Shown: in pieces, positions 1 through 7,148 of the stretch
How the letters are laid out: the number at the start of each line of letters is the position of its first letter
Numbering within the stretch: the first letter of the stretch is position 1
Origin: CAYVUI01 sp964454745
GTDB taxonomy: Bacteria; Planctomycetota; Phycisphaerae; Sedimentisphaerales; Anaerohalosphaeraceae
Length of the DNA stretch: 14,011 nt
Assembly: GCA_964454745.1 (NCBI GenBank)
Contig: CAYVUI010000116.1
Span: forward strand, 1 to 14,011
Direction of reading: 5' to 3'
Program-made: the position numbers and the translations under genes
The notes under the pieces: model-generated
Told to the model about the DNA's origin: nothing
What the model saw: the letters and a program-made list of their open reading frames with translations, nothing else
Databases searched by the model: none

Positions 1-1
1 T

Positions 2-103
2 TCTGAACATAACACGCTTAATATAAAAGACTTAAAACTTTTTCTGGGACGACTACTTATAGAATATGATGACAGTAAGATTTATAAGTATATTATCATT
101 TAA
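2..103 (+). CDS. 3' end of an unidentified protein gene (partial)
   Basis: An open frame enters from the left edge and ends with TAA at 101-103. It encodes 33 residues with an amphipathic, lysine- and leucine-rich pattern (LKLFLGRLLIEYDD) and an isoleucine-rich end. The other two forward frames are closed early: frame 1 has TGA at its second codon. This is consistent with the tail of a real gene, but the piece is too short to name a family. It could be chance, because the region is A+T-rich. Confidence 0.4.
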   Translation, partial: SEHNTLNIKDLKLFLGRLLIEYDDSKIYKYIII

Positions 104-242
104 ATTACATATAGGAAATGAAGTACTTAGCCTCATATAAATATATCATATCAATTGAATGGCATAATCAACAATAATATGACCAGCAATAAAACCGAAC
201 CATCTTGTTATATTTATATCTCATTTCCCTTGTAAACATACA

Positions 243-554
243 ATGATAACTTACAAAACCAATACCAAATCTATCAGTAAATATCACAAAAAATATACAA
301 GAATAAAAAAAATAAGCGGCCATCTTGAAAGGCAAGCACCTATATATACGTTTGTTTCCAGCGCTCTTGGTGCAATTGGTGGAGCAGTTGTGGGGAGTTA
401 TATTCCAATTGAAATACAATTGTTTCCAGAACTATTCTGTTCCGCAGTCGGATGTGTTAGTTTTGCCAGTGTCGGCTTCGGACTACAAGATCTAAGCATC
501 GATATGAAGGGCGAACTTGGCCGTTTAGAGAAAAAAATCAAGATTTTTCTTTAA
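243..554 (+). CDS. Small hydrophobic protein of unknown function
   Basis: This frame encodes 103 residues. Residues 1-30 are basic (many Lys, Tyr and Arg). Residues about 34-72 form one or two hydrophobic, glycine- and alanine-rich stretches (SSALGAIGGAVVGSYIP, then FCSAVGCVSFASVGFG), which suggests a membrane hairpin. The last 25 residues are charged. ATG 243 is the only in-frame ATG before the hydrophobic part; an in-frame TGA lies at 180-182, and no clear Shine-Dalgarno sequence precedes the start. Its 3' end overlaps the convergent membrane-protein gene (538-1626, minus) by 17 bases. I recognise no family. The clean alternation of basic, hydrophobic and charged parts favours a real gene, but the missing ribosome binding site lowers confidence. 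Confidence 0.5.
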   Translation: MITYKTNTKSISKYHKKYTRIKKISGHLERQAPIYTFVSSALGAIGGAVVGSYIPIEIQLFPELFCSAVGCVSFASVGFGLQDLSIDMKGELGRLEKKIKIFL

Positions 555-1626
555 GAGACAAAAAAGCCCTGAAGAGATATTTAGAATAATAATTGTAATA
601 CAAGTAGTAGTATCTTAACCAAAAGACAACAGCACCTATGCCAAAGCACAGGCACCATTTGGCAACAACTGTTTTCTCCGAATATTCTGAAAACTTTAAC
701 AAATATATTCCATATATGAACAATAAAAAAAAGGATGCAGATAGATTTCTAGCAAAACTATATAGATTCAACCAATGGCGAATTAATGGGACGTTATTTT
801 TATCATTCTGGTGCAAGTAGGAATAGGTGAGCCAATAGATGTTTGTTCCTGCCTCCTTAATGTTTAAATCAAACGTTTCATTAAATTTTTTTGCAAACGA
901 TTCTTGAAACACTGTTTCAAAGGGCTTGCACATCCTAAAAAGCAATGACAATACAGTATACACGACAAGGGGGAATAGGAAACCATAAAAAGGCCATAAA
1001 AGCAAACGACACTTAGTCCATATGCAATTTGCCATTCTCATCTGCCTACTTCTATTATTTCTGATAGAGGTTGGATCATGCCAATCCTTTAAACAAAACA
1101 TTGAAAAAAACAGCTTTAATACTAAAACAACAATAAAAGTGACTCCAAAGAAAATGGAATAGACGTTATTTGCATGGATGCTAGCAAAGGCAACTGTTAT
1201 GACAAAAAGCATGAGCAATGACTTATAAAACTGTTGACATCTGTGAGCATACCTTAAAACAGGACACTCTTCATAATCTAATATCTTTCCAAAAAGACGA
1301 TAGACAGGGTAACCTAATGTTCTCTCCACAATTAGCTTGTCTATCAGTATTGCACTGACCGATGCTACAAAATGTCCGAGAACATACACCAATAATAAAA
1401 TGATTGGTATGGCACTGATAAAGAATTGCCAATTGGTATTATGCATGTCAGATATAAGAAAATATTGATTTAAATTTAATATTTCTTCTGATACCTTTGC
1501 CCAGGAGAGGACGCAGAGGCCTATAAGAAGAACCCCGCCGGGTATAAAATATCCAAAAGCATCATATGCATTAAATTTTGATACGAATATGTCTGAAACA
1601 GCCTCCTTGTATTTTGTTGATGACAT
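538..1626 (-). CDS. Polytopic membrane protein of unknown function
   Basis: This gene encodes a 362-residue protein with about six or seven hydrophobic segments, at roughly residues 27-43, 68-93, 136-152, 158-178, 208-228, 294-310 and 322-342. The N-terminus carries the pattern FNAYDAFGYFIPGG directly before the first membrane segment; similar Y-D-x-F-G-Y-x-x-P-G starts occur in uncharacterised bacterial membrane proteins, a resemblance I recall rather than a family I can name. The tail is tyrosine-rich (YYYLYYNYYSKY). A Shine-Dalgarno AGGAG lies 9 bases before ATG 1626. It is the last gene of the minus-strand series, 113 bases after the Lon/methyltransferase gene. That gap holds a TATAAT-like box on the minus strand (1686-1681) without a convincing -35, so it may be partly independent. 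It could be a sensor or effector of the sigma module; this is inference from position only. Confidence 0.85.
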   Translation of the reverse strand: MSSTKYKEAVSDIFVSKFNAYDAFGYFIPGGVLLIGLCVLSWAKVSEEILNLNQYFLISDMHNTNWQFFISAIPIILLLVYVLGHFVASVSAILIDKLIVERTLGYPVYRLFGKILDYEECPVLRYAHRCQQFYKSLLMLFVITVAFASIHANNVYSIFFGVTFIVVLVLKLFFSMFCLKDWHDPTSIRNNRSRQMRMANCIWTKCRLLLWPFYGFLFPLVVYTVLSLLFRMCKPFETVFQESFAKKFNETFDLNIKEAGTNIYWLTYSYLHQNDKNNVPLIRHWLNLYSFARNLSASFFLLFIYGIYLLKFSEYSEKTVVAKWCLCFGIGAVVFWLRYYYLYYNYYSKYLFRAFLSLKEKS

Positions 1627-1739
1627 AAATGGAATCTCCTATAAACTACAATAATGAGCAGTTTTTCTGCCCAATTCACTATTATATTGTGTGTCAGGTC
1701 ATGCGGTTTATCTCATAGTTGTAATAAAATATCATAGAG

Positions 1740-4256
1740 CTAGTGGTAATCAATCCGATAAACTCTTAGCTCATGCCACCATTTATAGTTCCCTTTGTTA
1801 AGACACTTCAGATCACGTTCATTCTGGAGAAATTCATTATATTTTTTTAGCCTAATATACCTGTCGAGATAATACTGATATTGATGACTTTTATTCTTGT
1901 CATTAGGGTCTATTTTGTAATCAAGCTGAGGGTGATAAGGTTGAATCATGTCAATACGAAGAGGGACGTCCCGAGTTGCCAGACAAACAGGTACTACCCC
2001 TGCCCTTTCACATGCCTGCTCAAACTCAGCTAACGCTATGGCAGAAAACTGTACTACAAGTGTTTTTGTAATATCTCGTCCCTCAAGAACTAAATCCTCA
2101 AGAAGCTGGGTTCCCGAAACAGCAACAGATAAACCTGAAGCGATTTCATATTTCTTAACTTGCGGTAAATAAGGTGGAGCACAGAGGCATAGATCAAGTT
2201 TGCCATATTCATGAACAAACTGCCTATAACATGCTAATCCTCTAGCTGTTATTGTTTTATATTGCCAATAACAATTGGGAGAATTTCTCAGATTTCTTTT
2301 ACAATTATGCTCAGTCAGCAAGGTTAATGAACGGTTAAGGTCGGAAAATACTGCCAACCTGACATGAGAACAATTTTGAGCATAAAAAATACCTAGAAAG
2401 CCCGTGCCACTGCCTACATCTGCGACTAAACGATTTGACTCTTCACATATTCTCATTTTCTCCAAGATTGATGCAAACCATAGAGAATCAATGGAAGGTG
2501 GCCAGCGATACTGATTGGACCAAAAAACAGATGTGGCATGTGCCTCATTACTTGTGAAGGAAATGATCATTGGTGCCTTTGAAAAGAGTCTTTGGATCAA
2601 CCCTTTAGTTTTATGCTTTACCCCTCCCTTGTCTATGCAGTATAAATGGCCATCCGGAAGATTCAAAATAGCACAATTTTCCTCTTTATAATCATCAGCT
2701 TGCCAATCCAAGCATAAGGATTCATAAGATTGTTGCCATAGTAAAACCGGATTTGAGATAGCATTATTTCCCTTAATTGGAAATAATAGTTGTTTAACTT
2801 CCGCTTTTTCATCTGAAAGTATGTCTTTTGCCACCTCTTCGATAATTTCGAATTGTAACTCTGACAGATCTGCACTAATGCGAACATTCATGGCTGCTTT
2901 TTTATCTGTCAGGCAACTCTTCCCTTGTTTATCAGCCGCCACATTATCCAGTAGTCCTATTCGAATACGAGCTAGTCGCCGAACTGGCCGGGCAAGAATC
3001 TGATTGTTTACAAAACTAGTTACATCATTTAGTTTTCTTTCCCGAAGTTGCCTTATCGCCATTTCTAATTCAGCGAACAAATTGATTCTCGCATAAGATT
3101 CTTTCGCTAATGAAGGATCGATATCAAAAAATACCTCTAATAAGCTGGTTATATGATTCATCAAATTATTAAATGATATAAATTCATCTGAAATGATTCG
3201 TTGGAGTATCTCAGGGTTAATTGGACTCCTCATACATGAGAACGTGCGATTAAATTGTTCACGGCAAGCCCTATAAGAGTTTTCCAAGGCTTTTGGAAAT
3301 TCATGGAGAAAAGCTATCCGAAGATCATCTAGGGTTACAAAATCCAGAAGGCTTTCATAGGACATATTTCGTCCCAATGATGACAAAAGACGGCTTAAAT
3401 TTTCTCCATCCCTGTCTGCAAAATATTCCATAGCTAAATCTCTCAGATGCTCTTGGAAATATTCAATAGCATTGGGCGTTCTATATAAGTAATGGTCAAA
3501 ATCCAACCAAAATGAGTGTCGATAATATTGGCAAAACTTTTCAAGCGCTACCGCAAGTGGTTGTTTTACATCAGGATTAAATTTATTAAGCAGATTCTTA
3601 TTGTTGAGCAAAAAAAGGAACCAAGAATTCTTGTCAAGTATTTGAGTTATAATGTCAGCCACCCATAAATCTTCAATTTTATGAAGGATAAGAAATGAAC
3701 GCTCTGAATTCGATTTTGAAAATTGCTCCAGAATATCAAGATACTCCTTTTCAGGAGAACCAGACAGCTCTGAACTGCTTTGAGGAGGGGGGGCAACAAT
3801 TATCTTTAATGCCGTACAGTCATTTATTGCGCCGAATCTCCCAAGAACTTTTTGTTTCAAAGCTCCGGGATAACGAAAATTGCCCGACTCTTCAAGACAC
3901 CCTGTGAATACAATATCTTGCCTGAGTCTTACCCCTAAATGTGCGGCAACAGAAGCAATATAAAAAGCCATCCCCAACGATTTTCCATCAGTTCCTTCCA
4001 TCCATGCAGCGCTGCGATTGAGGTCACTTTCACCGATGCTAAAATTCAATTGTTTAGGTTCAATCGACCACAACCTCACTGTCTGCTCTGTGTATCGTTG
4101 AGCTGTATTCCAACTTTCTGTAACTGTTTCTGAGCAAAAGCTTTTGGTAGGAATAGGAGACAGGTCACTATTAAAGCTACCCACGGTCAATGAGGTGACA
4201 AATCCAACTTGCTCTTCATCTACCATTAAAATTCTGACTGATATTTTCATAAGCAT
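1740..4256 (-). CDS. Lon-type (S16) peptidase domain fused to a SAM-dependent methyltransferase
   Basis: This 838-residue protein has two recognisable ends. Residues about 60-160 match the Lon proteolytic domain: DGKSLG at 90-95 corresponds to DGPSAG of Lon, and GALKQK at 131-136 corresponds to GGLKEK. The presumed catalytic Ser93 and Lys136 are 43 residues apart, the same spacing as the Ser/Lys dyad of E. coli Lon, and the DIVFTG block at 114-119 matches DVAMTG. The Lon AAA+ ATPase is absent, so unfolding must be done elsewhere or not be needed. Residues about 590-770 form a class I methyltransferase: motif I VADVGSGTGF (611-620), an acidic residue D639, and APPY (693-696) in the place of the usual (N/D/S)PPY. 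The middle (about 180-580) is mostly helical and unassigned. ATG 4250 (residue 3) fits the upstream AGGA better than ATG 4256. It lies downstream of sigma and zinc-protein genes; the target may be the anti-sigma proteins (inference). Confidence 0.88.
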   Translation of the reverse strand: MLMKISVRILMVDEEQVGFVTSLTVGSFNSDLSPIPTKSFCSETVTESWNTAQRYTEQTVRLWSIEPKQLNFSIGESDLNRSAAWMEGTDGKSLGMAFYIASVAAHLGVRLRQDIVFTGCLEESGNFRYPGALKQKVLGRFGAINDCTALKIIVAPPPQSSSELSGSPEKEYLDILEQFSKSNSERSFLILHKIEDLWVADIITQILDKNSWFLFLLNNKNLLNKFNPDVKQPLAVALEKFCQYYRHSFWLDFDHYLYRTPNAIEYFQEHLRDLAMEYFADRDGENLSRLLSSLGRNMSYESLLDFVTLDDLRIAFLHEFPKALENSYRACREQFNRTFSCMRSPINPEILQRIISDEFISFNNLMNHITSLLEVFFDIDPSLAKESYARINLFAELEMAIRQLRERKLNDVTSFVNNQILARPVRRLARIRIGLLDNVAADKQGKSCLTDKKAAMNVRISADLSELQFEIIEEVAKDILSDEKAEVKQLLFPIKGNNAISNPVLLWQQSYESLCLDWQADDYKEENCAILNLPDGHLYCIDKGGVKHKTKGLIQRLFSKAPMIISFTSNEAHATSVFWSNQYRWPPSIDSLWFASILEKMRICEESNRLVADVGSGTGFLGIFYAQNCSHVRLAVFSDLNRSLTLLTEHNCKRNLRNSPNCYWQYKTITARGLACYRQFVHEYGKLDLCLCAPPYLPQVKKYEIASGLSVAVSGTQLLEDLVLEGRDITKTLVVQFSAIALAEFEQACERAGVVPVCLATRDVPLRIDMIQPYHPQLDYKIDPNDKNKSHQYQYYLDRYIRLKKYNEFLQNERDLKCLNKGNYKWWHELRVYRIDYH

Positions 4257-4278
4257 TTCCTATTGCTCATTCACATAG

Positions 4279-4839
4279 TTATTCTAATGAAACCTCCAAT
4301 CTTGCAGCATATTTTCCTGGAATCAGCTTCCCACGTATCTCCCCTCCTTTTGAGTGTATTTGCTTAGAATAAAAAACCTTTTCTTCACTGGCAGCTGCCT
4401 TAAGAGCTTCTGTATTCTCAGATGTCCTAATAATATCTTCTTGATTACATTCAAATGTTATCTGCTGAGAACCTATTTCAATGAGATATTGGCCAGGATG
4501 ATGTAAATTCCATATCTCAAATATTTTTCCCTTACTTATCCAGTGCACAACAGTATCTAATATTTTTTTTCCATTCAAGAAGACAGCAATATCAGGCAAA
4601 ATGTCTGAGAAATTTTTAGACTCTAGAAGTTCGCAATATATTTCAATGTCTTTTCGGCAATACTTGCATTTTGCTAAATGGTCCATTGCTTGTGCTCGTT
4701 GATCTTTGGTTATTGTGCCCTTTAAAATGCCTTCAAGAATTTCATTGGAAAGGCATTCCGAAAAATCATGAATTGCTTCTTCTTGGCGAGAAATTTGGGT
4801 GACCTGTTTGAGCAATTTTTCAAACTCATCATGATTCAT
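4279..4839 (-). CDS. Zinc-finger (zf-HC2-type) putative anti-sigma factor with beta-rich C-terminal domain
   Basis: The 186-residue protein carries Cys29, His54, Cys58 and Cys61 (HLAKCKYC), the C...HxxxCxxC layout of the anti-sigma zinc domain (ASD/zf-HC2). Residues about 105-186 are rich in alternating hydrophobic residues and look like a beta domain (IFEIWNLHHPGQYLIEIG, then a C-terminal strand pair ending LEVSLE). There is no membrane segment, so a cytoplasmic protein is expected. I chose ATG 4839 because GGAG lies 8 bases upstream; a longer frame from 4926 would overlap the previous gene and has no comparable signal. It lies between the smaller zinc protein and the Lon/methyltransferase gene. 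It resembles the next gene upstream in its N-terminal half, so the two may be an old duplication with an added domain. Anti-sigma function is inferred from motif and neighbours. Confidence 0.85.
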   Translation of the reverse strand: MNHDEFEKLLKQVTQISRQEEAIHDFSECLSNEILEGILKGTITKDQRAQAMDHLAKCKYCRKDIEIYCELLESKNFSDILPDIAVFLNGKKILDTVVHWISKGKIFEIWNLHHPGQYLIEIGSQQITFECNQEDIIRTSENTEALKAAASEEKVFYSKQIHSKGGEIRGKLIPGKYAARLEVSLE

Positions 4840-4883
4840 GATGCTTGCTCCACTATAATAAATCTTAATATTTACACTTAATG

Positions 4884-5123
4884 TTACTTCACAAATTCGG
4901 AGTAAAAACGAAGGTCTGTACGGCAACCTTTACACCTACTTAAGTGATCGTACACTTGCTTTTCTTCATTTTCTGGTAATTTCCCATCATAAAGTGAAAA
5001 AAGCGTCTCATTGCCTATGCAGTCAGATACTTCACTTGATGGCAAATTGTCAAGATGTGATTTTACGGCACTTTTCAGCATTTTCTCAAAATCTTTTCTG
5101 CTTTTCATTTTATTCTTACACAT
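4884..5123 (-). CDS. Small zinc-finger (zf-HC2-type) putative anti-sigma factor
   Basis: This gene encodes 79 residues with Cys35, His60, Cys64 and Cys67 (HLSRCKGC), the CHCC ligand set of anti-sigma zinc domains, and the usual helix between the first Cys and the His (LFSLYDGKLPENEEKQ). The N-terminal 30 residues are basic and helical. It lacks the membrane anchor or sensor domain that most anti-sigma factors carry, so it is close to a bare sigma-binding domain. It begins 47 bases after the sigma gene stop, the classic place for a cognate anti-sigma factor. The start may be ATG 5123 or the in-frame ATG 5108; neither has a strong ribosome binding site. Confidence 0.82.
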   Translation of the reverse strand: MCKNKMKSRKDFEKMLKSAVKSHLDNLPSSEVSDCIGNETLFSLYDGKLPENEEKQVYDHLSRCKGCRTDLRFYSEFVK

Positions 5124-5170
5124 TGAATAAGTTTTCTGAGTAAAAAGTGTTTTTCATTTCATCAAGTCCC

Positions 5171-5692
5171 TTATTCTATCTGTGACCTCAATCTATCTAC
5201 AATTTCAGCATATTTAAGTCTTGTGGTAGATTCCTTCATGCCCACTACATTGGCAATTGTCTTGAAAGGCAGATCCTGTTCAATACGAAATATAAAAATC
5301 AGATACTCGTTCATAGTAAGTTTTTCAATATTATTTCGTAGAATTTGTATCTGCTCATCCATAATTAAAGTCTCGATTGGTGACGGAATATTTTGCGAAG
5401 TACGCGAAGGTTGTTTTTGGAAAGCATATCTCTTCAAATTTCTTTCATTCTTTTGCCCTTTCTCCCAAAACTGTAAAAGAATTTTCCTCAAAACACCAAA
5501 TGCATATTTAGGCTCAACTACTTTCCCCTGCTGTTTCTTTTCTTCGAGAATCCTGGCTACGTGCTGGTATATATCCTCCTGTAAGCGTGACATCCCCCTA
5601 TAAGAAATGTAATTATAAGCTTTCGCCCGTGGCAGGATTAATTCCAGCCAACCAGAATCATTGTGGTTGGCTGAAGTCTTGTTTTCTGCCAT
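5171..5692 (-). CDS. ECF-like RNA polymerase sigma factor
   Basis: The 173-residue protein has the size of ECF sigma factors. Residues about 36-95 fit a divergent region 2 (helical, with Trp76 and a basic NERNLKRYAF stretch). Residues about 115-171 fit region 4: MNEYLIFIFRIEQDLPFKTIANVVGM with a helix-turn-helix ending in KESTTRLKYAEIVDRLR. Region 2 is weaker than in typical ECF factors, so assignment rests mainly on region 4 and on the two zinc anti-sigma-like genes that follow. AAGGAG lies 6 bases before ATG 5692. It is the first gene of the minus-strand series and follows a good promoter at 5775-5748. It would direct polymerase to an unidentified set of promoters when released from its partner. 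Confidence 0.82.
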   Translation of the reverse strand: MAENKTSANHNDSGWLELILPRAKAYNYISYRGMSRLQEDIYQHVARILEEKKQQGKVVEPKYAFGVLRKILLQFWEKGQKNERNLKRYAFQKQPSRTSQNIPSPIETLIMDEQIQILRNNIEKLTMNEYLIFIFRIEQDLPFKTIANVVGMKESTTRLKYAEIVDRLRSQIE

Positions 5693-5747
5693 TTATCACT
5701 CCTTATTCACATGCTCAATATCAATGAATTAATCCTTTGTTCAACGT

Positions 5748-5775
5748 ATTTTATAGTAATTTTATGCCAAGTCAA
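5748..5775 (-). promoter_or_regulatory. Sigma70-type promoter for the sigma-factor series
   Basis: On the minus strand a -35 TTGACT (5775-5770) and a -10 TAAAAT (5753-5748) are separated by 16 bases, in A+T-rich DNA, about 55 bases before the sigma-factor ATG. This is a consensus-like housekeeping promoter rather than an obvious ECF promoter, which suggests that basal transcription of the sigma gene does not need its own product. Confidence 0.55.
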
Positions 5776-5936
5776 GCCCCATACGAATATCTAATCAAGA
5801 CATCATTTTGAGCTTTTTTTCATAAAAATTAAAAATTTTTCCTTTTTTTTTGCGCTTAAGGCAACTTCCGCGGACAAAGTCGGGCCCCAGATACAGAATT
5901 GAATGAACTAAGAAAAGAAAAAAAGAGGTATTTACA
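5776..5936. other. Divergent intergenic region and composition junction
   Basis: The stretch between the minus-strand series and the plus-strand cluster starts with long A and T runs (about 5814-5850). It then changes abruptly to G+C-containing sequence with CCGCGG (5867-5872) and GGGCCC (5882-5887). The gene at 5937 has AGAGG 8 to 12 bases upstream. I see no convincing plus-strand -35/-10 pair, although the A/T tracts could hold one. The change of composition here makes it a candidate left border of the integrative element, but no copy of the tRNA-Ser end is visible. Confidence 0.4.
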
Positions 5937-6416
5937 ATGATGAATTACGCAGAACCATTCTTCATGAGCCGTCATTTTTTTAGTCAAATGATCCAACAAA
6001 AGTCCAAATATCTCCCTCTTCTTTTGACACGTTATATATATTATGTCCTTTTGCCCTCTAATTTCACCCTGGACCCGTATACTTTTGCGTTTCCTTTGGC
6101 AGAATACGGACCTTTTGAAGAAATGTACATCGTCAGTCTTTTCGGCCATGAAAAGAAATTCCCCGCAGCGCCGGAAATTGATGCATTAATGGTATGGATC
6201 AATGGAAAACTTCCACTTCTGCATCAAGGTTGCCTTATTGGTGGGTGGTACAACAAAGATGACCATATCTATTATTTAGATTTATCCTCCGTTATTTACG
6301 GTCTTGAGAATGCTAAAACATTCGGTGAGTTAAATCGCCAAAAGGCAATTTACCACCCTTATTCAGACACTGAGATAGGTATAGGCGGTAAATTTAGCTT
6401 AAAAGAAACGGCATAG
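5937..6416 (+). CDS. Unidentified 159-residue protein, first gene of the right block
   Basis: The predicted protein is cytoplasmic, without signal peptide or clear membrane segment. Its C-terminal half contains GGWYNKDDHIYYLDLSSVI followed by an alanine/leucine helix and NRQKAIYHP. The pattern GGW-x(n)-YLD-(V/L)-S ... N-x-Q-x-A-I resembles a small domain found in phage and plasmid hypothetical proteins (recalled pattern, function unknown to me). ATG 5937 and ATG 5940 are both possible; an AGAGG lies upstream. It is followed after 17 bases by the small membrane protein gene. No role in conjugation of modifiers can be assigned. Confidence 0.75.
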   Translation: MMNYAEPFFMSRHFFSQMIQQKSKYLPLLLTRYIYYVLLPSNFTLDPYTFAFPLAEYGPFEEMYIVSLFGHEKKFPAAPEIDALMVWINGKLPLLHQGCLIGGWYNKDDHIYYLDLSSVIYGLENAKTFGELNRQKAIYHPYSDTEIGIGGKFSLKETA

Positions 6417-6433
6417 CGACTCCAGGAGAACAA

Positions 6434-6607
6434 ATGATCAATCGCAGCATCGCAAAAATAGCACTGGACCTGATGCGGAACTCAGCCCGAGCCATCTACC
6501 TGATTTCATCCATTTTTATCGCCATCTTTGTCTGCTGGTTCTGCTTCTGGTTCCTGGTCTTCCTGAGTCAATGGTGCAAGGATAACGTTTTCAATGAACC
6601 GTGGTAA
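6434..6607 (+). CDS. Small single-pass membrane protein (57 residues)
   Basis: ATG 6434 follows AGGAGA (6424-6429), and the frame ends at TAA 6605-6607. The product has a basic/polar N-terminus (MINRSIAKIALDLMRNSAR), one long aromatic-rich hydrophobic segment at about residues 21-45 (including FVCWFCFWFLVFL), and a short polar tail ending NEPW. It lies 17 bases after the previous gene and 19 bases before the zinc protein gene, so it is probably co-transcribed. One of three tiny membrane proteins in the cluster; it may anchor part of the system (inference). Confidence 0.7.
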   Translation: MINRSIAKIALDLMRNSARAIYLISSIFIAIFVCWFCFWFLVFLSQWCKDNVFNEPW

Positions 6608-6626
6608 ATAACCTGAAAGGCTCCCA

Positions 6627-7064
6627 ATGACCGATCAAAACCGGGAACATTTAGAGGAACTGCTGGATTTCATATCCAATCCCAATTACCGCCAGCGGCA
6701 CCAGGAAGGGATTGCAGGGCCTAAAGGTGTGCGGATCACGGATCAAAAAACCGATGATACGGTGATTGATGAAAACCAGAATACGCGGATTTGTAGCGGT
6801 AACTATCACACCATCCTGGATTGCGGACATTGCTCCACCCATCAGGTAGGTGGGATCTGTCATTTCTGCGATGCACTGGTGTGCAGGGATTGTATTGCAA
6901 TATGTTCTGGATGTGGATTGGCTGTTTGCAACACCTGTTCCACGGAACAGTCATTTGACGGACAGCCCCGAAGATACTGCCGGACCTGCGTAGAGGAAAT
7001 TTCACGATCTTTACGCATGAAGCAGGTCCAAAAATCCATCCTGACCTTCTTCTTTGAATCGTAA
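6627..7064 (+). CDS. Cysteine-rich RING/treble-clef-like zinc protein, possible E3
   Basis: The 145-residue protein has a polar N-terminal half and a dense zinc-binding half. Cysteines lie at 56, 66, 69, 78, 81, 86, 89, 93, 96, 101, 104, 118 and 121, with His61, His68, His72 and His79. The pairs CGHC, CHFC, CRDC, CSGC, CNTC and CRTC have the spacing of two successive binuclear treble-clef units, as in RING, B-box or FYVE-like fingers. Bacterial RING-type fingers are known from gene neighbourhoods with E1, E2 and JAB enzymes, so an E3-like adaptor is a reasonable reading here, where all three follow. The ligand pattern alone cannot distinguish RING from other zinc ribbons. AAAGG lies 6 bases before ATG 6627. 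Confidence 0.8.
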   Translation: MTDQNREHLEELLDFISNPNYRQRHQEGIAGPKGVRITDQKTDDTVIDENQNTRICSGNYHTILDCGHCSTHQVGGICHFCDALVCRDCIAICSGCGLAVCNTCSTEQSFDGQPRRYCRTCVEEISRSLRMKQVQKSILTFFFES

Positions 7065-7077
7065 CCATCGCCACATC

Positions 7078-7122
7078 TGCTCTTTGAAAACTAAATAGCG
7101 TACCTGTTTAAACTTGAAACAG
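7078..7122 (+). promoter_or_regulatory. boxA-like sequence plus hairpin (nut-like site), or alternatively a promoter
   Basis: TGCTCTTTGAAAACT (7078-7092) closely resembles boxA of bacterial rRNA leaders, where NusB/NusE bind the RNA. Eleven bases later CTGTTT-AAACTTG-AAACAG (7104-7122) is a perfect six-pair hairpin, giving a boxA-boxB-like order. It lies in the 84-base gap before the ATPase gene. A competing reading of the same bases is a sigma70 promoter: TTGAAA (7084-7089), 17 bases, TTTAAA (7107-7112). Confidence 0.4.
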
Positions 7123-7148
7123 AAGCGGTTATTCAATTTGGGAGATCT

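Noticed and set aside
168..419. Minus-strand 83-residue frame opposite the first small gene
   Set aside because: No ribosome binding site, biased composition, and the plus-strand frame has a better protein pattern.
4840..4926. Longer N-terminus for the second zinc protein
   Set aside because: It overlaps the preceding gene and lacks a ribosome binding site; ATG 4839 has GGAG 8 bases upstream.
6736..7074. Minus-strand open frames opposite the zinc protein gene
   Set aside because: They mirror the coding strand of the Cys-rich protein and have no ribosome binding site or recognisable domain.
7078..7100. Start of an rRNA operon (TCTTTGAAAACT is common in rRNA leaders)
   Set aside because: No rRNA sequence follows; the ATPase gene starts 50 bases later.
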